A stretch of 64,000 nt of DNA from Serratia proteamaculans (GCF_008830365.1 NZ_WBKI01000001.1:248001-312000), one strand, 5' to 3'; shown: positions 19,844 to 31,222, numbered from the stretch's first letter. Notes: generated by a model from the sequence alone, not told the origin. Program-made: numbers and translations.

Positions 19844-20679
19844 TGGACTATCAATGCTGGCTGAAGGCGGCAGTTGCCCGATTGAGGCAGAGCGAAAGCG
19901 CCCGGCGTGATGCAGAAATCCTGCTGGGTTTTGTGACCGGCCGGGCGAGAACCTTCCTGATGGCGTTCGGCGAAACGTTGCTGACGCCGCAACAACAGGA
20001 ACAGTTGGAAAGGCTGCTGGCTCGCCGCGAACGTGGCGAACCGGTGGCTTACCTGATTGGCGAACGCGAGTTTTGGTCGCTACCGCTGTCGGTATCACCG
20101 GCGACGCTGATCCCGCGTCCGGACACCGAATGCCTGGTGGAACTGGCGCTGGAACGCTTGCCGTCATCCTCTTGCCACGTCCTCGATCTCGGCACCGGCA
20201 CCGGTGCCATTGCGCTGGCATTGGCCAGTGAACGCCCGGACTGCAAGGTCACCGGTGTTGATTTACAGCCTGAAGCGGTAGCGCTGGCGCAGCATAATGC
20301 GCAGAAGCTGAAGATCGGCAACGCACAATTCCTTCAGGGCAGTTGGTTTGCGCCGCTGGCTGGCCAGACTTTCGCCCTGATCGCCAGTAATCCTCCCTAC
20401 ATCGACGCCGCCGATCCGCACCTGGCACAGGGCGACGTACGTTTTGAGCCCAGTAGCGCGCTGGTCGCGCAGCAGCATGGGTTGGCGGATTTGTCCGCAA
20501 TCGTGCAGCAGGCACCGCACTATCTGGAGTCTCAGGGCTGGTTGCTGCTGGAACATGGCTGGCAGCAGGGTGAGAGCGTGCGCGCACTGCTGCAGGCCGC
20601 CGGTTTTATTTCGATCGCTACCCGCCGTGATTACGGAGATAACGATCGCGTGACGTTTGGCCAATGGCCGCAGCAGTAA
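19843..20679 (+). CDS. prmC: Release factor glutamine N5-methyltransferase
   Basis: SAM-dependent methylation of the GGQ glutamine in RF1 and RF2, needed for efficient termination. 278 residues. N-terminal helical domain (1-75), then a Rossmann-type methyltransferase with SAM loop VLDLGTGTGAIAL at about 113-125 and the amide-binding NPPY at 183-186. Translationally coupled to prfA by a one-base overlap. The sirB2 gene follows after 50 bases. Nothing unusual. Confidence 0.97.
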   Translation: MDYQCWLKAAVARLRQSESARRDAEILLGFVTGRARTFLMAFGETLLTPQQQEQLERLLARRERGEPVAYLIGEREFWSLPLSVSPATLIPRPDTECLVELALERLPSSSCHVLDLGTGTGAIALALASERPDCKVTGVDLQPEAVALAQHNAQKLKIGNAQFLQGSWFAPLAGQTFALIASNPPYIDAADPHLAQGDVRFEPSSALVAQQHGLADLSAIVQQAPHYLESQGWLLLEHGWQQGESVRALLQAAGFISIATRRDYGDNDRVTFGQWPQQ

Positions 20680-20729
20680 CTGAAAACCAACAATAACAAA
20701 GCACACAGCGAATAAATAAAGGAAGCAAT

Positions 20730-21128
20730 ATGGCAGTCTACTCGGCGTTAAAACATCTGCATTTATTGACGGTCGCCATCAGTATTATCTTGTTTGTGCT
20801 GCGCTTTTTCTGGAAATGGCGTGATTCAGCCATGATGAACAAGCGCTGGGTGAAGATAACACCGCACATAAATGATACGGTGTTGTTCGCCAGTGGTATT
20901 GCGTTGGTGGTGATGTTCAAGTTTTATCCGCTGCTGGGTATGGACTCGTGGCTGACCGAGAAGCTGTTTGGCGTTATTATCTATATCCTGCTTGGCTACG
21001 TCGCATTGGGCAAGAAGACCAAAAACCAGAGCCTGCGCACCCTGGCGTTTGTGCTGGCGTTGGGCTGTCTGTACCTGATAATTAAACTTGCCACGACGAA
21101 AATACCGTTTCTGATGGGATACTTATGA
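20730..21128 (+). CDS. sirB2: SirB2-family integral membrane protein
   Basis: 132 residues with four hydrophobic segments, the usual SirB2 (YchQ) pattern: YSALKHLHLLTVAISIILFV at the start, an FASGIALVVMFKF region, LFGVIIYILLGYVALGKKT and a final LGCLYLIIKLAT segment. Named from Salmonella sirB, a locus tied to virulence regulation; the molecular role is unknown. It overlaps the sirB1 start by four bases. Inner membrane. Confidence 0.9.
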   Translation: MAVYSALKHLHLLTVAISIILFVLRFFWKWRDSAMMNKRWVKITPHINDTVLFASGIALVVMFKFYPLLGMDSWLTEKLFGVIIYILLGYVALGKKTKNQSLRTLAFVLALGCLYLIIKLATTKIPFLMGYL

Positions 21129-21934
21129 GTAGCATTGCTGATTTTGAATTTAACACCGCGCTGCTGAGTGCGGGCGTGATCCTGGTTTCGCAGTCCGTGC
21201 GGCGTGATTTCCCCACCGCCGAGGTCGAACGTAAGCTGCAACAGCTGGTTGACGACGCGCGGGCGGCGATGCCGAAGGATCTCAGCCAGGAACAGCAACT
21301 GGACGCACTCATTGAATTGTTCTTTAAAACCTGGGGTTTTGGCGGCGCCGGTGGCGTGTATCGCCTGTCCGACGCAATTTGGCTCGACAAGGTGCTGGAA
21401 GGGCGCCAGGGCACGCCGGTCTCGCTCGGCACCATTTTCCTGCACATCGCCGCGCATCTGGATTTACCGCTGCTGCCGGTGATTTTTCCCACCCAACTGA
21501 TCCTGCGGGCAGACTGGCTGGATGAAGAGATGTGGCTGATCAACCCGTTGAACGGTGAAACGCTGAATGAGCATCAGTTGGAAGTGTGGATCAAGGGCAA
21601 CCTGGGTCTGGGCGCCGAGTTGGAAGACGACGATCTCGATGAGTCAGAAAACGTTATGGTGGTGCGTAAGATGTTGGATACGCTGAAAGCTGCCCTGATG
21701 GAAGAAAAACAGATGGAAATGGCGTTGCGCGCCAGCGAAACGGTGCTGTGCTTCGATCCGGATGACCCGTATGAAATCCGCGACCGTGGGCTGATTTACG
21801 CCCAGTTGGAATGCAACCATATTGCCATTTCCGATCTCAATTATTTTGTCGAACAGTGTCCTGAAGATCCGGTCAGTGAAGTGATCAAAGTACAGATCCA
21901 CTCGATTGAACCGAAACAGGTCACGCTGCATTAA
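21125..21934 (+). CDS. sirB1: SirB1-family protein (transglutaminase-like fold with TPR tail)
   Basis: 269 residues, like E. coli YchA (SirB1). Residues about 40-170 form the SirB1/transglutaminase-like domain (FGGAGGVYRLSDAIWLDKVL then GTPVSLGTIFLHIA), but I see no clear Cys-His-Asp triad, so it is probably not an enzyme. Residues 180-255 look like TPR repeats (ALRASETVLCFDPDDPYEIR, RGLIYAQL). An acidic linker, ELEDDDLDESE, joins them. It sits in the hemA-kdsA operon, whose conserved order suggests co-expression, yet the function is not known. Confidence 0.92.
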   Translation: MSSIADFEFNTALLSAGVILVSQSVRRDFPTAEVERKLQQLVDDARAAMPKDLSQEQQLDALIELFFKTWGFGGAGGVYRLSDAIWLDKVLEGRQGTPVSLGTIFLHIAAHLDLPLLPVIFPTQLILRADWLDEEMWLINPLNGETLNEHQLEVWIKGNLGLGAELEDDDLDESENVMVVRKMLDTLKAALMEEKQMEMALRASETVLCFDPDDPYEIRDRGLIYAQLECNHIAISDLNYFVEQCPEDPVSEVIKVQIHSIEPKQVTLH

Positions 21935-21943
21935 TTCATTTGA

Positions 21944-22822
<879 letters not shown>

Positions 22823-22841
22823 GCCGGTTTTCTCGTAGTAA

Positions 22842-22863
22842 AAAGCCCGACTTGTCGGGCTTT
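22842..22863. terminator. Bidirectional terminator, kdsA / dauA
   Basis: A perfect 10-bp stem, AAAGCCCGAC with GTCGGGCTTT, between convergent genes. Reading leftward gives a strong U-tract; rightward a broken one (TTTAGGTTTTT). Confidence 0.85.
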
Positions 22864-22869
22864 AGGTTT

Positions 22870-24558
22870 TTAGGCGTCTAGCTCGGCCAAGGCCTCGGGG
22901 AGCGTTGCGTAAAAATGCAGTTTCCCCTCAATCGGTTGTACCCGTGCCCGCGCCAGCGTTTTCAACGGCTGGAACGGCATATCGGTGATCACCAGTTGCT
23001 TGCCTGGTGGCAGGGCTTCGATAAAGCGCTGCAGGGCATCCAGTCCCCCGGCGTCCAGCACCGGTACCGCATCCCACTGCAAGACAATCACGTCATAGCT
23101 TTCACTGCGCACCAGTAGCTCATTAAAAATGCGCTCGGCGGCGGCGAAGAATAACGGACCATTCACCCGCAGTACCAGACGGCCGTTTTCGGCGCTCAGC
23201 TCACTCAGGCGCGTCATGCGGGCAATACGGCGCATAAACAGCAGCGAAGCCAGCACGATGCCCACGGTAATGGCGATCACCATGTCGAACAGCACCGTCA
23301 GCGACAGGCAGAGCAGCATCACCAGAATGTCGTCTTTCGGCGCCCGCCGCAGCAGGTAAACCACCTTGTGGGCTTCACTCATATTCCAGGCGACTATCAG
23401 CAGCAGCGACGCCATTGCTGCCAGCGGTAGCCAGGACAGCCACGGCGCCAGCACCAGCAGCGCCAACAGCACCAGTAACGCATGGATAATGGCGGACACC
23501 GGCGAAGTAGCCCCGGCGCGCACGTTAGCCGCAGAACGCGCAATGGCGGCGGTGGCGGTAATGCCGCCAAAGAACGGAGCGATGATATTACCCGCGCCTT
23601 GGCCGATAAGCTCGGTATTGGAGTTGTGCTTCTTGCCGGTCATGCCATCCAGCACCACGGCACACAGCAGGGATTCAATCGCACCCAGCATGGCCATGGA
23701 GAACGCCGCCGGCAGCAGGGCGGAAATCGTCTGCCAACTCAGAACCATCGGCTTGCCGTCACCGGCCGGCAGATCCCACGGCAGCATCAACTGCGGCAGA
23801 ATGGGCGGGATGCCATGGCCCTGAGTACCATCGGCCAGCAGGTAACTGAAGCGAGAGCCGATAGTGGCCACCGGGTGGTCAAACAGCGCCAGAATGCCCA
23901 TCACCGCAGTACCTGCCAGCAATGCGGGTAAATGGCCCGGCACCCGCAGGCCAAGCTTCGGCCAGAATATCAGGATCAGCAGGGTCACCGCGCCGATCAG
24001 CGTATCGCCGATGTCCAGCGTCGGCAGCGCCTGCAGCAGGGCGTAGACCTTACCTACATAGTGTTCCGGCACTTCTGCCATTTGCAGACCGAAGAAATCC
24101 TTCACCTGCATGGTGGCGATGGTAATGGCAATACCGGAGGTGAAGCCCAGCGTCACTGACAGGGGAATATATTCAATCAACCGGCCGAAGCGAGCCAACC
24201 CCATGAGCACCAAAAACAGCCCGGAAAGCAGAGTCGCAATCAGCAGGCCAGACAGGCCAAACTGCTGCGAAACTGGATAGAGGATCACCACAAAGGCGGC
24301 GGTGGGGCCGGAAACGCTGTAGCGTGAGCCGCCGCTAATGGCGATGACAATCCCGGCGACTGCCGACGTGTACAAGCCATATTGAGGCGGGACGCCGCTG
24401 GCAATCGCCAGTGCCATTGCCAGGGGGATAGCGATAATACCGACGGTGACGCCGGCGATGGCGTCTTTTAGCAGGCGTTGCAGGGAATAAGGATCTCGCC
24501 AACAGGCGTCAATCAATGCGCTGAACGGCCGAATGCCGTTAATTTCATGCGTTTTCAT
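22870..24558 (-). CDS. dauA: C4-dicarboxylic acid transporter DauA (SulP family)
   Basis: Inner-membrane SulP carrier taking up succinate and other C4-dicarboxylates, aerobically and at acidic pH in E. coli. 562 residues (E. coli 559). The sequence from [20 protein letters not shown] through [18 protein letters not shown] and [20 protein letters not shown] matches DauA (YchM). About twelve membrane segments, then a STAS domain from about residue 440 (with [20 protein letters not shown]). In E. coli it lies between ychH and prs; here it has moved to beside kdsA. Confidence 0.93.
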   Translation of the reverse strand: MKTHEINGIRPFSALIDACWRDPYSLQRLLKDAIAGVTVGIIAIPLAMALAIASGVPPQYGLYTSAVAGIVIAISGGSRYSVSGPTAAFVVILYPVSQQFGLSGLLIATLLSGLFLVLMGLARFGRLIEYIPLSVTLGFTSGIAITIATMQVKDFFGLQMAEVPEHYVGKVYALLQALPTLDIGDTLIGAVTLLILIFWPKLGLRVPGHLPALLAGTAVMGILALFDHPVATIGSRFSYLLADGTQGHGIPPILPQLMLPWDLPAGDGKPMVLSWQTISALLPAAFSMAMLGAIESLLCAVVLDGMTGKKHNSNTELIGQGAGNIIAPFFGGITATAAIARSAANVRAGATSPVSAIIHALLVLLALLVLAPWLSWLPLAAMASLLLIVAWNMSEAHKVVYLLRRAPKDDILVMLLCLSLTVLFDMVIAITVGIVLASLLFMRRIARMTRLSELSAENGRLVLRVNGPLFFAAAERIFNELLVRSESYDVIVLQWDAVPVLDAGGLDALQRFIEALPPGKQLVITDMPFQPLKTLARARVQPIEGKLHFYATLPEALAELDA

Positions 24559-24734
24559 CTAAGGTGTAAACCAAGTCTATAAAAGAGAACGGAATGGCGG
24601 GCCGGAGGCGGTCCGTCTCGAATAGCTAATAGACACCATACGCCTGTTGCGACGGTGATTCCTAGATATACATCAATGCGCTGCGGAAAATCAGAATCAG
24701 GCTCTTTCAAAACGGCAGTAAATGCCAGGTGGTA

Positions 24735-24761
24735 GGCTGGCCGCGGCTCTGGCGGCCAGCC
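24735..24761 (-). terminator. Hairpin after the UPF0303 gene
   Basis: A 10-bp perfect stem, GGCTGGCCGC with GCGGCCAGCC, and a 7-base loop, lying 28 bases past the stop codon. No U-tract. The rest of the 230-base gap to dauA shows nothing recognisable. Confidence 0.45.
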
Positions 24762-24788
24762 CGGATAGAATAGAGGGGCTTTTACTAC

Positions 24789-25274
24789 TTAATGTACCGC
24801 TGGCAGGGATAACCCGAGAAAACGGGCGAGGGTACCAACCAGCAGATTATGGTCTTCCAGCTGTGGCGAGCCGGAAATACTGATGGTGCCGATGCAGCCA
24901 AGCCCGGTCAAATTAACCGGGAAGGCACCGCCGTGCGCTGAGTAGTCGCGTATGCTCAGGCCATAGCGTTCTTCCAGCGTCGATTGCCGCTGTTGCAGAC
25001 GCAGGCCGATAGCGTAAGAACTCTTGTGGAAGTGATTCACCACGTTGCGTTTACGTCGCACCCAGTCGGCAATATCGGGCGTGGTACCGGGCATGGCGTA
25101 ATAAAACAGCGTTTGCCCCGCAAGCTGGACCTCGATGGCGATCGACAGATGGCGCTGCTCTGCGGCGGATTTCAAGGCCACGCCCAGCTCCCAGGCGGTG
25201 TTATGGTCAAAATGACTGAAGGTCAACGCCGTTTCCTGTTTGGACAGCGCGTGCAAATCATCATCGATATTCAT
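24789..25274 (-). CDS. Haem-degrading-domain protein, UPF0303 (GlcG/HbpS-like fold)
   Basis: 161 residues, cytoplasmic. Follows the UPF0303 family (related in fold to HbpS and GlcG): LGVALKSAAEQRHLSIAIEV, FYYAMPGTTPDIADWVRRK, HFHKSSYAIGLRLQQ, then AHGGAFPVNLTGLGCIGTIS. HbpS binds haem, but for this subfamily no activity has been firmly shown. Alone on its strand, divergent from the diguanylate cyclase gene with 199 bases between them. Confidence 0.85.
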   Translation of the reverse strand: MNIDDDLHALSKQETALTFSHFDHNTAWELGVALKSAAEQRHLSIAIEVQLAGQTLFYYAMPGTTPDIADWVRRKRNVVNHFHKSSYAIGLRLQQRQSTLEERYGLSIRDYSAHGGAFPVNLTGLGCIGTISISGSPQLEDHNLLVGTLARFLGLSLPAVH

Positions 25275-25473
25275 GCTTGTTCCTCCTCTCTAGGTGGCTA
25301 ACAGACTATCCTGAACCCTTGACGCGGGATAGATACCTTGGAAATAACATAGAACTGCTAATCTATTATTAAACTGGGTAATATATGCCATGCCTAAATG
25401 GATGAGACAGGGAGCCGTTCTCAAAATTCGTGACTAACTAACCTGTCGACTCCCTGGAGCCTGCCAAATATTT

Positions 25474-26574
25474 ATGACTTACGTTGCTTCCATTCCTGCC
25501 CTGTATAGCGACGCGTGCATTACCTACGCCACCCTGTCGGTCAGTTATTTTGCCCTCAGCAAAAACTCGCCCTTCTCCTATCAGTCGGAACGCTGGAAAC
25601 GCCTGCTTTTTGGCCTGATGGCCGGGCTGGCGGTGTTGCTTTTGAACCAGAACCAACTGGAGTTGATCGGCAACGTGCATTACAGCTTTGCCATGATCCC
25701 GATGATATTGGTCACCTTCTATGGCGGCGCGATCAGCGGACTGGCGTGTTATCTGATGTTGTTGGCGTTGAGCGGTGGGTTTACCGTCGATAATCTGTTC
25801 ATCGGTTCGATCATCATTCCCCTGCTGCTGTCGCGGGTCTGGCTGAGAAAATCGAACCGGGTATTTTATCTGGCTATCGGCTTGATTGCGCTATACCGCA
25901 TCACGGTGGTCTGGTACCTGGTTGATATGCGGACGCTGTGGCTGGATGTGTTGCTGTATCAGGCTATTTCGGCCCTGTGCCTGGCCATTTGCTATCATGC
26001 GCTCAATTTCAAAGAGCGGCATATCCGCGCCTATTTCTCGATGCGCGATAAAGCCACCATTGACAGCCTGACTCACATCAGTAACCGCGCCAGCGTTGAC
26101 AACCGGTTGATGGTGCAATACGCAGAACGGCGTCCCTGCGGGCTAATGATCCTCGATCTGGATAATTTTAAGCGTATCAATGACACCTACGGTCATTTGG
26201 CCGGGGATCTGCTGTTGACCCAGGTCGGCCAACTGTTGAAAAACAGCGTGCGCAGCGAAGATTTTGTCGGTCGCTATGGGGGAGAGGAATTCATGGTGAT
26301 TACCGCCAGCTACGATCCGGCGGTGATTGGTGGGGTGGCGGAACGGATCCGTCACAGCATAGAGGCAAGGGTATTTTCGCTGGATGCGGGCCGCGAGACG
26401 CGGATCACCATTTCTATCGGCGCCTCACTGTATCTACCAGGTATGGCGATAGATAAAGCGATAGAGGTGACGGATGAAGCCTTGTATGACGCCAAACGTC
26501 GGGGGAAAAATCAGGTGGTCTGTAGCCGGTTGATGCAGTACTCACCGCTCGGCGACGGCTTTCGGCATCGATAG
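25474..26574 (+). CDS. Membrane-bound diguanylate cyclase (GGDEF)
   Basis: Makes cyclic di-GMP. 366 residues: about five to six membrane segments in residues 10-175 resembling the 5TM-LYT type sensor, and a GGDEF domain in residues about 192-350. The active-site motif is GGEEF (269-273), a functional variant, with the inhibitory I-site RSED at 260-263 five residues before it, so product inhibition is expected. LDNFKRINDTYGHLAGDLLL carries the metal-binding region. The signal sensed is unknown. No EAL domain. A single gene convergent with mfd. Confidence 0.92.
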   Translation: MTYVASIPALYSDACITYATLSVSYFALSKNSPFSYQSERWKRLLFGLMAGLAVLLLNQNQLELIGNVHYSFAMIPMILVTFYGGAISGLACYLMLLALSGGFTVDNLFIGSIIIPLLLSRVWLRKSNRVFYLAIGLIALYRITVVWYLVDMRTLWLDVLLYQAISALCLAICYHALNFKERHIRAYFSMRDKATIDSLTHISNRASVDNRLMVQYAERRPCGLMILDLDNFKRINDTYGHLAGDLLLTQVGQLLKNSVRSEDFVGRYGGEEFMVITASYDPAVIGGVAERIRHSIEARVFSLDAGRETRITISIGASLYLPGMAIDKAIEVTDEALYDAKRRGKNQVVCSRLMQYSPLGDGFRHR

Positions 26575-26602
26575 CCCCCTCCCGACGAACTCAGGAGGGG
26601 GC
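26574..26602. terminator. Bidirectional hairpin between cyclase gene and mfd
   Basis: A 9-bp stem, GCCCCCTCC with GGAGGGGGC, and an 11-base loop overlapping the cyclase stop codon's last base. No U-tract on either side. Confidence 0.5.
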
Positions 26603-26607
26603 ATGGA

Positions 26608-29600
26608 TCAGGCGGCCAGCGTATGCTCGCGGAATGCGCTCAGCAGTTCCTCGGTAAACTTCAGGCGTTTCTGGCGATCGGTCAGATCCAGCATAAATTT
26701 CAGCTTGCTCGGCCCATCCAGGCGATAGACCTGCGGATTGCTTTGCAATAGCCCAATTAAATAGCCTGGGTCGACCTTGTTTTTCTCGCCAAACTCAATA
26801 AACCCGCCGCGTTCATTGCCTTCGATACGCTTGATCCCAAGCAGTTGGGCATGCTGACGCAGCGCCGCGCTTTGCAGCAGGTTACGCGCCGGATCCGGCA
26901 GCAGGCCGAAGCGGTCAATCAGTTCCACCTTCAGTTCTTCCAACTCACCGTCATTTTTCGCGCTGGCGATACGCTTATAGAACGACAGCCGGGTATTAAC
27001 GTCCGGAATATAATCATCAGGCAGCAGGGCCGGCATACGCAGCTCCACTTCGGTCTGGTTACTGGTGAGATCTTCCAGCGACGGCTCGCGCCCGTGTTTC
27101 AACGCATCCACCGCGCTTTCCAGCAGTTCCATATACAGTGAGAAGCCGATGGTCGTCATCTGGCCGCTCTGATCTTCACCGAGCAGTTCGCCCGCGCCGC
27201 GGATCTCCAGATCGTGAGTGGCCAAGGCAAAGCCGGCCCCCAGGTCTTCCAGTGATGCGATGGCCTCCAGCCGTTTATGGGCGTCGGTGCTCATGGCTTT
27301 CGGGTTGGGTGTCAGCAGATAGGCATAGGCCTGATGGTGCGAACGGCCGACGCGGCCACGTAGCTGGTGAAGCTGTGCCAGCCCGAAGCGATCGGCACGC
27401 TCAATGATAATGGTATTGGCGCTGGGAATGTCGATGCCGGTTTCGATAATGGTGGTGCAGACCAGCACGTTAAAACGCTGGTGGTGGAAATCGTTCATCA
27501 CCCGTTCCAGATCGCGTTCGCGCATCTGGCCGTGGCCGATGGCAATACGCGCTTCCGGCACCAGCTCTGCCAGTTTCTCTGCGGTTTTTTCGATATTTTC
27601 CACGTCATTGTACAGGTAGTAAACCTGGCCGCCGCGCAGCACTTCACGCAGGATAGCTTCACGTACCACCAGACTGTCGTACTCGCGTACAAAGGTTTTT
27701 ACCGCCAGACGGCGGGCCGGAGGCGTGGCGATAATCGACAGGTCACGCATGCCACTCATGGCCATATTCAACGTACGTGGGATAGGCGTAGCGGTCAGCG
27801 TCAGGATATCCACATCGGCGCGCATGGCCTTGATGCGTTCCTTGTGGCGTACGCCGAATCGGTGTTCTTCATCGACGATCAGTAGCCCCAGATCTTTCCA
27901 GCGCAGATCGCTCTGCAGCAGTTTGTGGGTGCCGATGATGATGTCCACTTTGCCTTCAACGGCATCGTCCATCACCTGTTGCTGCTCCTTGGCACTGCGG
28001 AAGCGCGACATCATCTCAATGCGGATCGGCCAGGTAGCGAAGCGATCGCGGAAGTTGTCGAAATGCTGCTGTGCCAGCAGGGTGGTGGGCACCAATACCG
28101 CAACCTGTTTACCGTTTTCCACCGCCAGGAAGGCGGCGCGCATCGCCACTTCGGTTTTGCCGAAGCCGACGTCACCGCACACCAGACGGTCCATGGCCAG
28201 TGGCTGGCACATGTCGCTCAGCACGGCGTTGATCGCCTGCTCCTGGTCCGGTGTGGTTTCAAACGGGAAGGCCTGGCAGAACAGTTGATACTGTTCGCGG
28301 TTATGTTTAAAGGCAAAACCGGTTTTGGCAGCGCGCTGGGCGTAGATATCCAGCAGTTCTGCCGCCACGTCCCGTACCCGCTCGGCGGCCTTTTGCCGTG
28401 CGCGCGACCAGGCGTCACCGCCCAGTTTGTGCAACGGCGCGTTATCGTCAGCGCCCCCGGCATAGCGGCTGATCAGATGCAGTGAAGAGACCGGGACGTA
28501 AAGTTTGTCTTCACCGGCATAGGACAGGATCAGATATTCGGCCTTGATACCACCGGCTTCCAGCGTGGTCAGGCCGACGTAACGCCCAACGCCGTGTTCC
28601 AGATGCACCACCGGCTGGCCTGGGTGCAGCTCAGCCAGGTTGCGGATCAGAACATCGGTATTAATGGTGCGGCGGTTGTCCTGCCGACGGCGGCTGACGC
28701 GTTCACCGAGCAGATCGCTTTCGCAGATCAAGGCCCGGTTGCGCATACCGTCGAGGAAACCACGTTCTGAGGCACCGACCATCATGTAGCGGCCCGCCGC
28801 CTCGGCCTGATCGAGATGCTGGATCAGCGAAGGGCGGAGCTTGATACGGCCGAGCAGGTCCTGCAGCGTTTCGCGGCGACCTTCACTTTCGACCGAGAAA
28901 ATAACGCTGCCGTCAAAACTTTCAATAAAGTGGCGCAGGTTGTCCAGTGGCGCTTTCTGCTGGGCTTGCACCGCCAGATCCGGCAGTACGCGATAATCCA
29001 GATTGGTGTTACCGGCCTTGGCCGGCAGCGCTTCGGTTTTCAGCGCCATGCGCGGCCAGGCTTTCAGCTCGCCAAACAGCGCATCAACCCGCAACCACAG
29101 GCTGTCCGGTGCCAGCAGCGGACGCATGGGATCAACTCGGCGGCTCTCGTAGCGCTGGTTAACGTCCTGCCAGAAGCGTTCGGCGGCGTTTTCCAGATTG
29201 CCGGTATTGACGATCAGCGTATTGTCCGGCAGGTAGCTGAACAGCGACGGCAGCGGTTGGTTAAAGAACAGCGGTTGCCAGTATTCGATACCGGCCGGCC
29301 AGGTGCTTTTGCTGACTTGCTGATAAATATGTTCGGCGTCGCGGCGCACCTCAAACTGCTCGCGCCATTGGCTACGAAACAGCTCGATGGCATTTTTATC
29401 TGTCGGAAATTCATGGGCCGGCAACAGGTTGATGGCGTCGACTTCGCTCAGCGTGCGCTGATTGTCGACATCAAAGGTGCGCAGGCTGTCGATCTCGTCG
29501 TCAAAGAAATCGATGCGGTAAGGTTCTTCACTACCCATCGGAAACAGATCGAGCAGCGCACCGCGGGTGGCGAACTCGCCATGCTCCATCACCTGATCGA

Positions 29601-30087
29601 CGCTGCGGTAGCCGGCCTGCTCCAGTTGGGCGCGTAATTTGTCACGTGACAGGCGCTGGCCTTTTTTCATCACCAGCGCGTGACCGTGCAAAAACTCGTG
29701 CGGGCAAACACGCTGCATCAGGGTATTGACCGGCAGAATAATGACACCACGCACCATGGTCGGCAGGTGGTACAGGCTCGATAGGCGGGCGGAGATGATT
29801 TCCTGATGCGGCGAGAAGCTGTCGTAGGGCAAAGTTTCCCAGTCGGACAGCGTGGTCACCATTTGATCGGTAAACTGCTGAATTTCGTCGCGCAGCCGCA
29901 GGGCATTTTGCATGTCCGGGGCGATCAGCATCACCGGCCCGTTATGACGTTCGACGATCTCGGCGCATTCCACGGCACAGGCCGAACCGGTCAGTTGCCC
30001 CAGTTGGCGCAAATCGCCCGCGCGCTCAGGCAGGGAATAACGGGAGGGTGACGATGCGGAACGGTTACGGTTATCGGAGATGCTCAT
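26608..30087 (-). CDS. mfd: Transcription-repair coupling factor Mfd
   Basis: Displaces RNA polymerase stalled at DNA lesions and recruits UvrA. 1159 residues from ATG 30087 (E. coli 1148); a TTG six codons upstream is rejected. In order: UvrB-like UvrA-binding part, RNA polymerase-interacting domain (near VHLEHGVGRYVGLTTLEAGG), translocase with Walker A CGDVGFGKTEVAMRA and DEEH box VDEEHRFGVRHKE, TATPIPRT as motif III, and a C-terminal TRCF domain. The first 11 extra residues, rich in Ser and Arg, have no counterpart in E. coli. Single gene. Confidence 0.97.
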   Translation of the reverse strand: MSISDNRNRSASSPSRYSLPERAGDLRQLGQLTGSACAVECAEIVERHNGPVMLIAPDMQNALRLRDEIQQFTDQMVTTLSDWETLPYDSFSPHQEIISARLSSLYHLPTMVRGVIILPVNTLMQRVCPHEFLHGHALVMKKGQRLSRDKLRAQLEQAGYRSVDQVMEHGEFATRGALLDLFPMGSEEPYRIDFFDDEIDSLRTFDVDNQRTLSEVDAINLLPAHEFPTDKNAIELFRSQWREQFEVRRDAEHIYQQVSKSTWPAGIEYWQPLFFNQPLPSLFSYLPDNTLIVNTGNLENAAERFWQDVNQRYESRRVDPMRPLLAPDSLWLRVDALFGELKAWPRMALKTEALPAKAGNTNLDYRVLPDLAVQAQQKAPLDNLRHFIESFDGSVIFSVESEGRRETLQDLLGRIKLRPSLIQHLDQAEAAGRYMMVGASERGFLDGMRNRALICESDLLGERVSRRRQDNRRTINTDVLIRNLAELHPGQPVVHLEHGVGRYVGLTTLEAGGIKAEYLILSYAGEDKLYVPVSSLHLISRYAGGADDNAPLHKLGGDAWSRARQKAAERVRDVAAELLDIYAQRAAKTGFAFKHNREQYQLFCQAFPFETTPDQEQAINAVLSDMCQPLAMDRLVCGDVGFGKTEVAMRAAFLAVENGKQVAVLVPTTLLAQQHFDNFRDRFATWPIRIEMMSRFRSAKEQQQVMDDAVEGKVDIIIGTHKLLQSDLRWKDLGLLIVDEEHRFGVRHKERIKAMRADVDILTLTATPIPRTLNMAMSGMRDLSIIATPPARRLAVKTFVREYDSLVVREAILREVLRGGQVYYLYNDVENIEKTAEKLAELVPEARIAIGHGQMRERDLERVMNDFHHQRFNVLVCTTIIETGIDIPSANTIIIERADRFGLAQLHQLRGRVGRSHHQAYAYLLTPNPKAMSTDAHKRLEAIASLEDLGAGFALATHDLEIRGAGELLGEDQSGQMTTIGFSLYMELLESAVDALKHGREPSLEDLTSNQTEVELRMPALLPDDYIPDVNTRLSFYKRIASAKNDGELEELKVELIDRFGLLPDPARNLLQSAALRQHAQLLGIKRIEGNERGGFIEFGEKNKVDPGYLIGLLQSNPQVYRLDGPSKLKFMLDLTDRQKRLKFTEELLSAFREHTLAA

Positions 30088-30238
30088 TAAGGTATCTTTA
30101 ATCAATGTGTTAAATTTCGCCCCGGCACAAATAACACCGCGCCTTTACCCGGTAATTCTAGCCCACTGGGCAGTAAACTGACACAGGTAAAAACGCGAAG
30201 CCACAGTCTGTCGGTGGATATTTAACCGTCTGGCGGCA

Positions 30239-31222
30239 CTATTCCTGTGCCGCCATGGCGAGATAGTCGGTGATTTTATCGACGTCGAGGTTGCCGCCGC
30301 TGACGATCACCCCGACCTTTTTGCCACGCAGATCGAGCAGCGAGTTCATCGCTGCCGCCGCGGCCAGACAGCCGGTTGGTTCGACCACCATTTTCATTCT
30401 TTCCATAAAGAAGCGCATCTGCCGACACAGCTGTGGGTCGCTGACCGTCAAAATATCCTCGACGTACTGTTGAATGATCGGGAAAGTTAACGCACCCACC
30501 TGTTGAGTCTGTGCGCCGTCGGCGATGGTCTTGGGGACCGGGATCTGTACCGGCTGGCCACTGCGGAATGCCTGTTGCACATCATTACCCGCCTGTGGTT
30601 CCACGCCGAATACCCGACAGCCCGGTGACCAGTGGTGTGCCGCCACCGCACTGCCGGCCAGCAAGCCACCGCCGCCGGTGCAGACCAGCAACACATCTAG
30701 CGGCCCAACTTCCTCAATCAACTCTTTGGTGGCGGTCCCCTGGCCGGCAATCACCTGCGGATAATCATAGGGGGGCACCATCGTCAGGCCATGCTCGGCC
30801 GCCAGGCGCTGGGTAATGGCCTCCCGGTCTTCGCTGTGACGCTGATAAATCACCACGTTGGCACCGTAACCCCGCGTTGCCGCCAATTTGGTGGCCGGCG
30901 CGTCGTGCGGCATCACTATGGTTACGCTGACCCCTAACTCCCGCGCCGCCAGCGCCATGGCCTGTGCGTGGTTGCCGGAGGAGAAGGCAATCACCCCAGC
31001 CTTGCGTTGCGCCTCACTCAATTGAGCAATTGAATTGTACGCGCCGCGAAACTTGAAGGCGCCGACGCGCTGGAAATTCTCGCATTTAAAGAACAACTGC
31101 GCGCCGGTATGGCGATCTGCCTGCTGCGAGGTCATGACTGGCGTGCGAATGGCATGCCCGTTCAGGATTTCTGCGGCGGTAGAGATATCGGCGGCGGTAA
31201 TACAGTGGGGCGTTGAACTCAT
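30239..31222 (-). CDS. PLP-dependent threonine/serine dehydratase-family enzyme
   Basis: Fold-type II PLP enzyme of 327 residues. Lys57 in GAFKFRGA is the cofactor lysine, CTGGGGLLAGSA is the glycine loop holding the phosphate, and VIVSGGNLD lies near the C-terminus. No regulatory ACT domain, so it is of the catabolic TdcB / serine racemase / threo-3-hydroxyaspartate ammonia-lyase type. The exact amino acid cannot be read from the sequence. It faces a YheO-like regulator across a 74-base gap with a clear promoter and palindrome, so that regulator probably controls it. Confidence 0.88.
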   Translation of the reverse strand: MSSTPHCITAADISTAAEILNGHAIRTPVMTSQQADRHTGAQLFFKCENFQRVGAFKFRGAYNSIAQLSEAQRKAGVIAFSSGNHAQAMALAARELGVSVTIVMPHDAPATKLAATRGYGANVVIYQRHSEDREAITQRLAAEHGLTMVPPYDYPQVIAGQGTATKELIEEVGPLDVLLVCTGGGGLLAGSAVAAHHWSPGCRVFGVEPQAGNDVQQAFRSGQPVQIPVPKTIADGAQTQQVGALTFPIIQQYVEDILTVSDPQLCRQMRFFMERMKMVVEPTGCLAAAAAMNSLLDLRGKKVGVIVSGGNLDVDKITDYLAMAAQE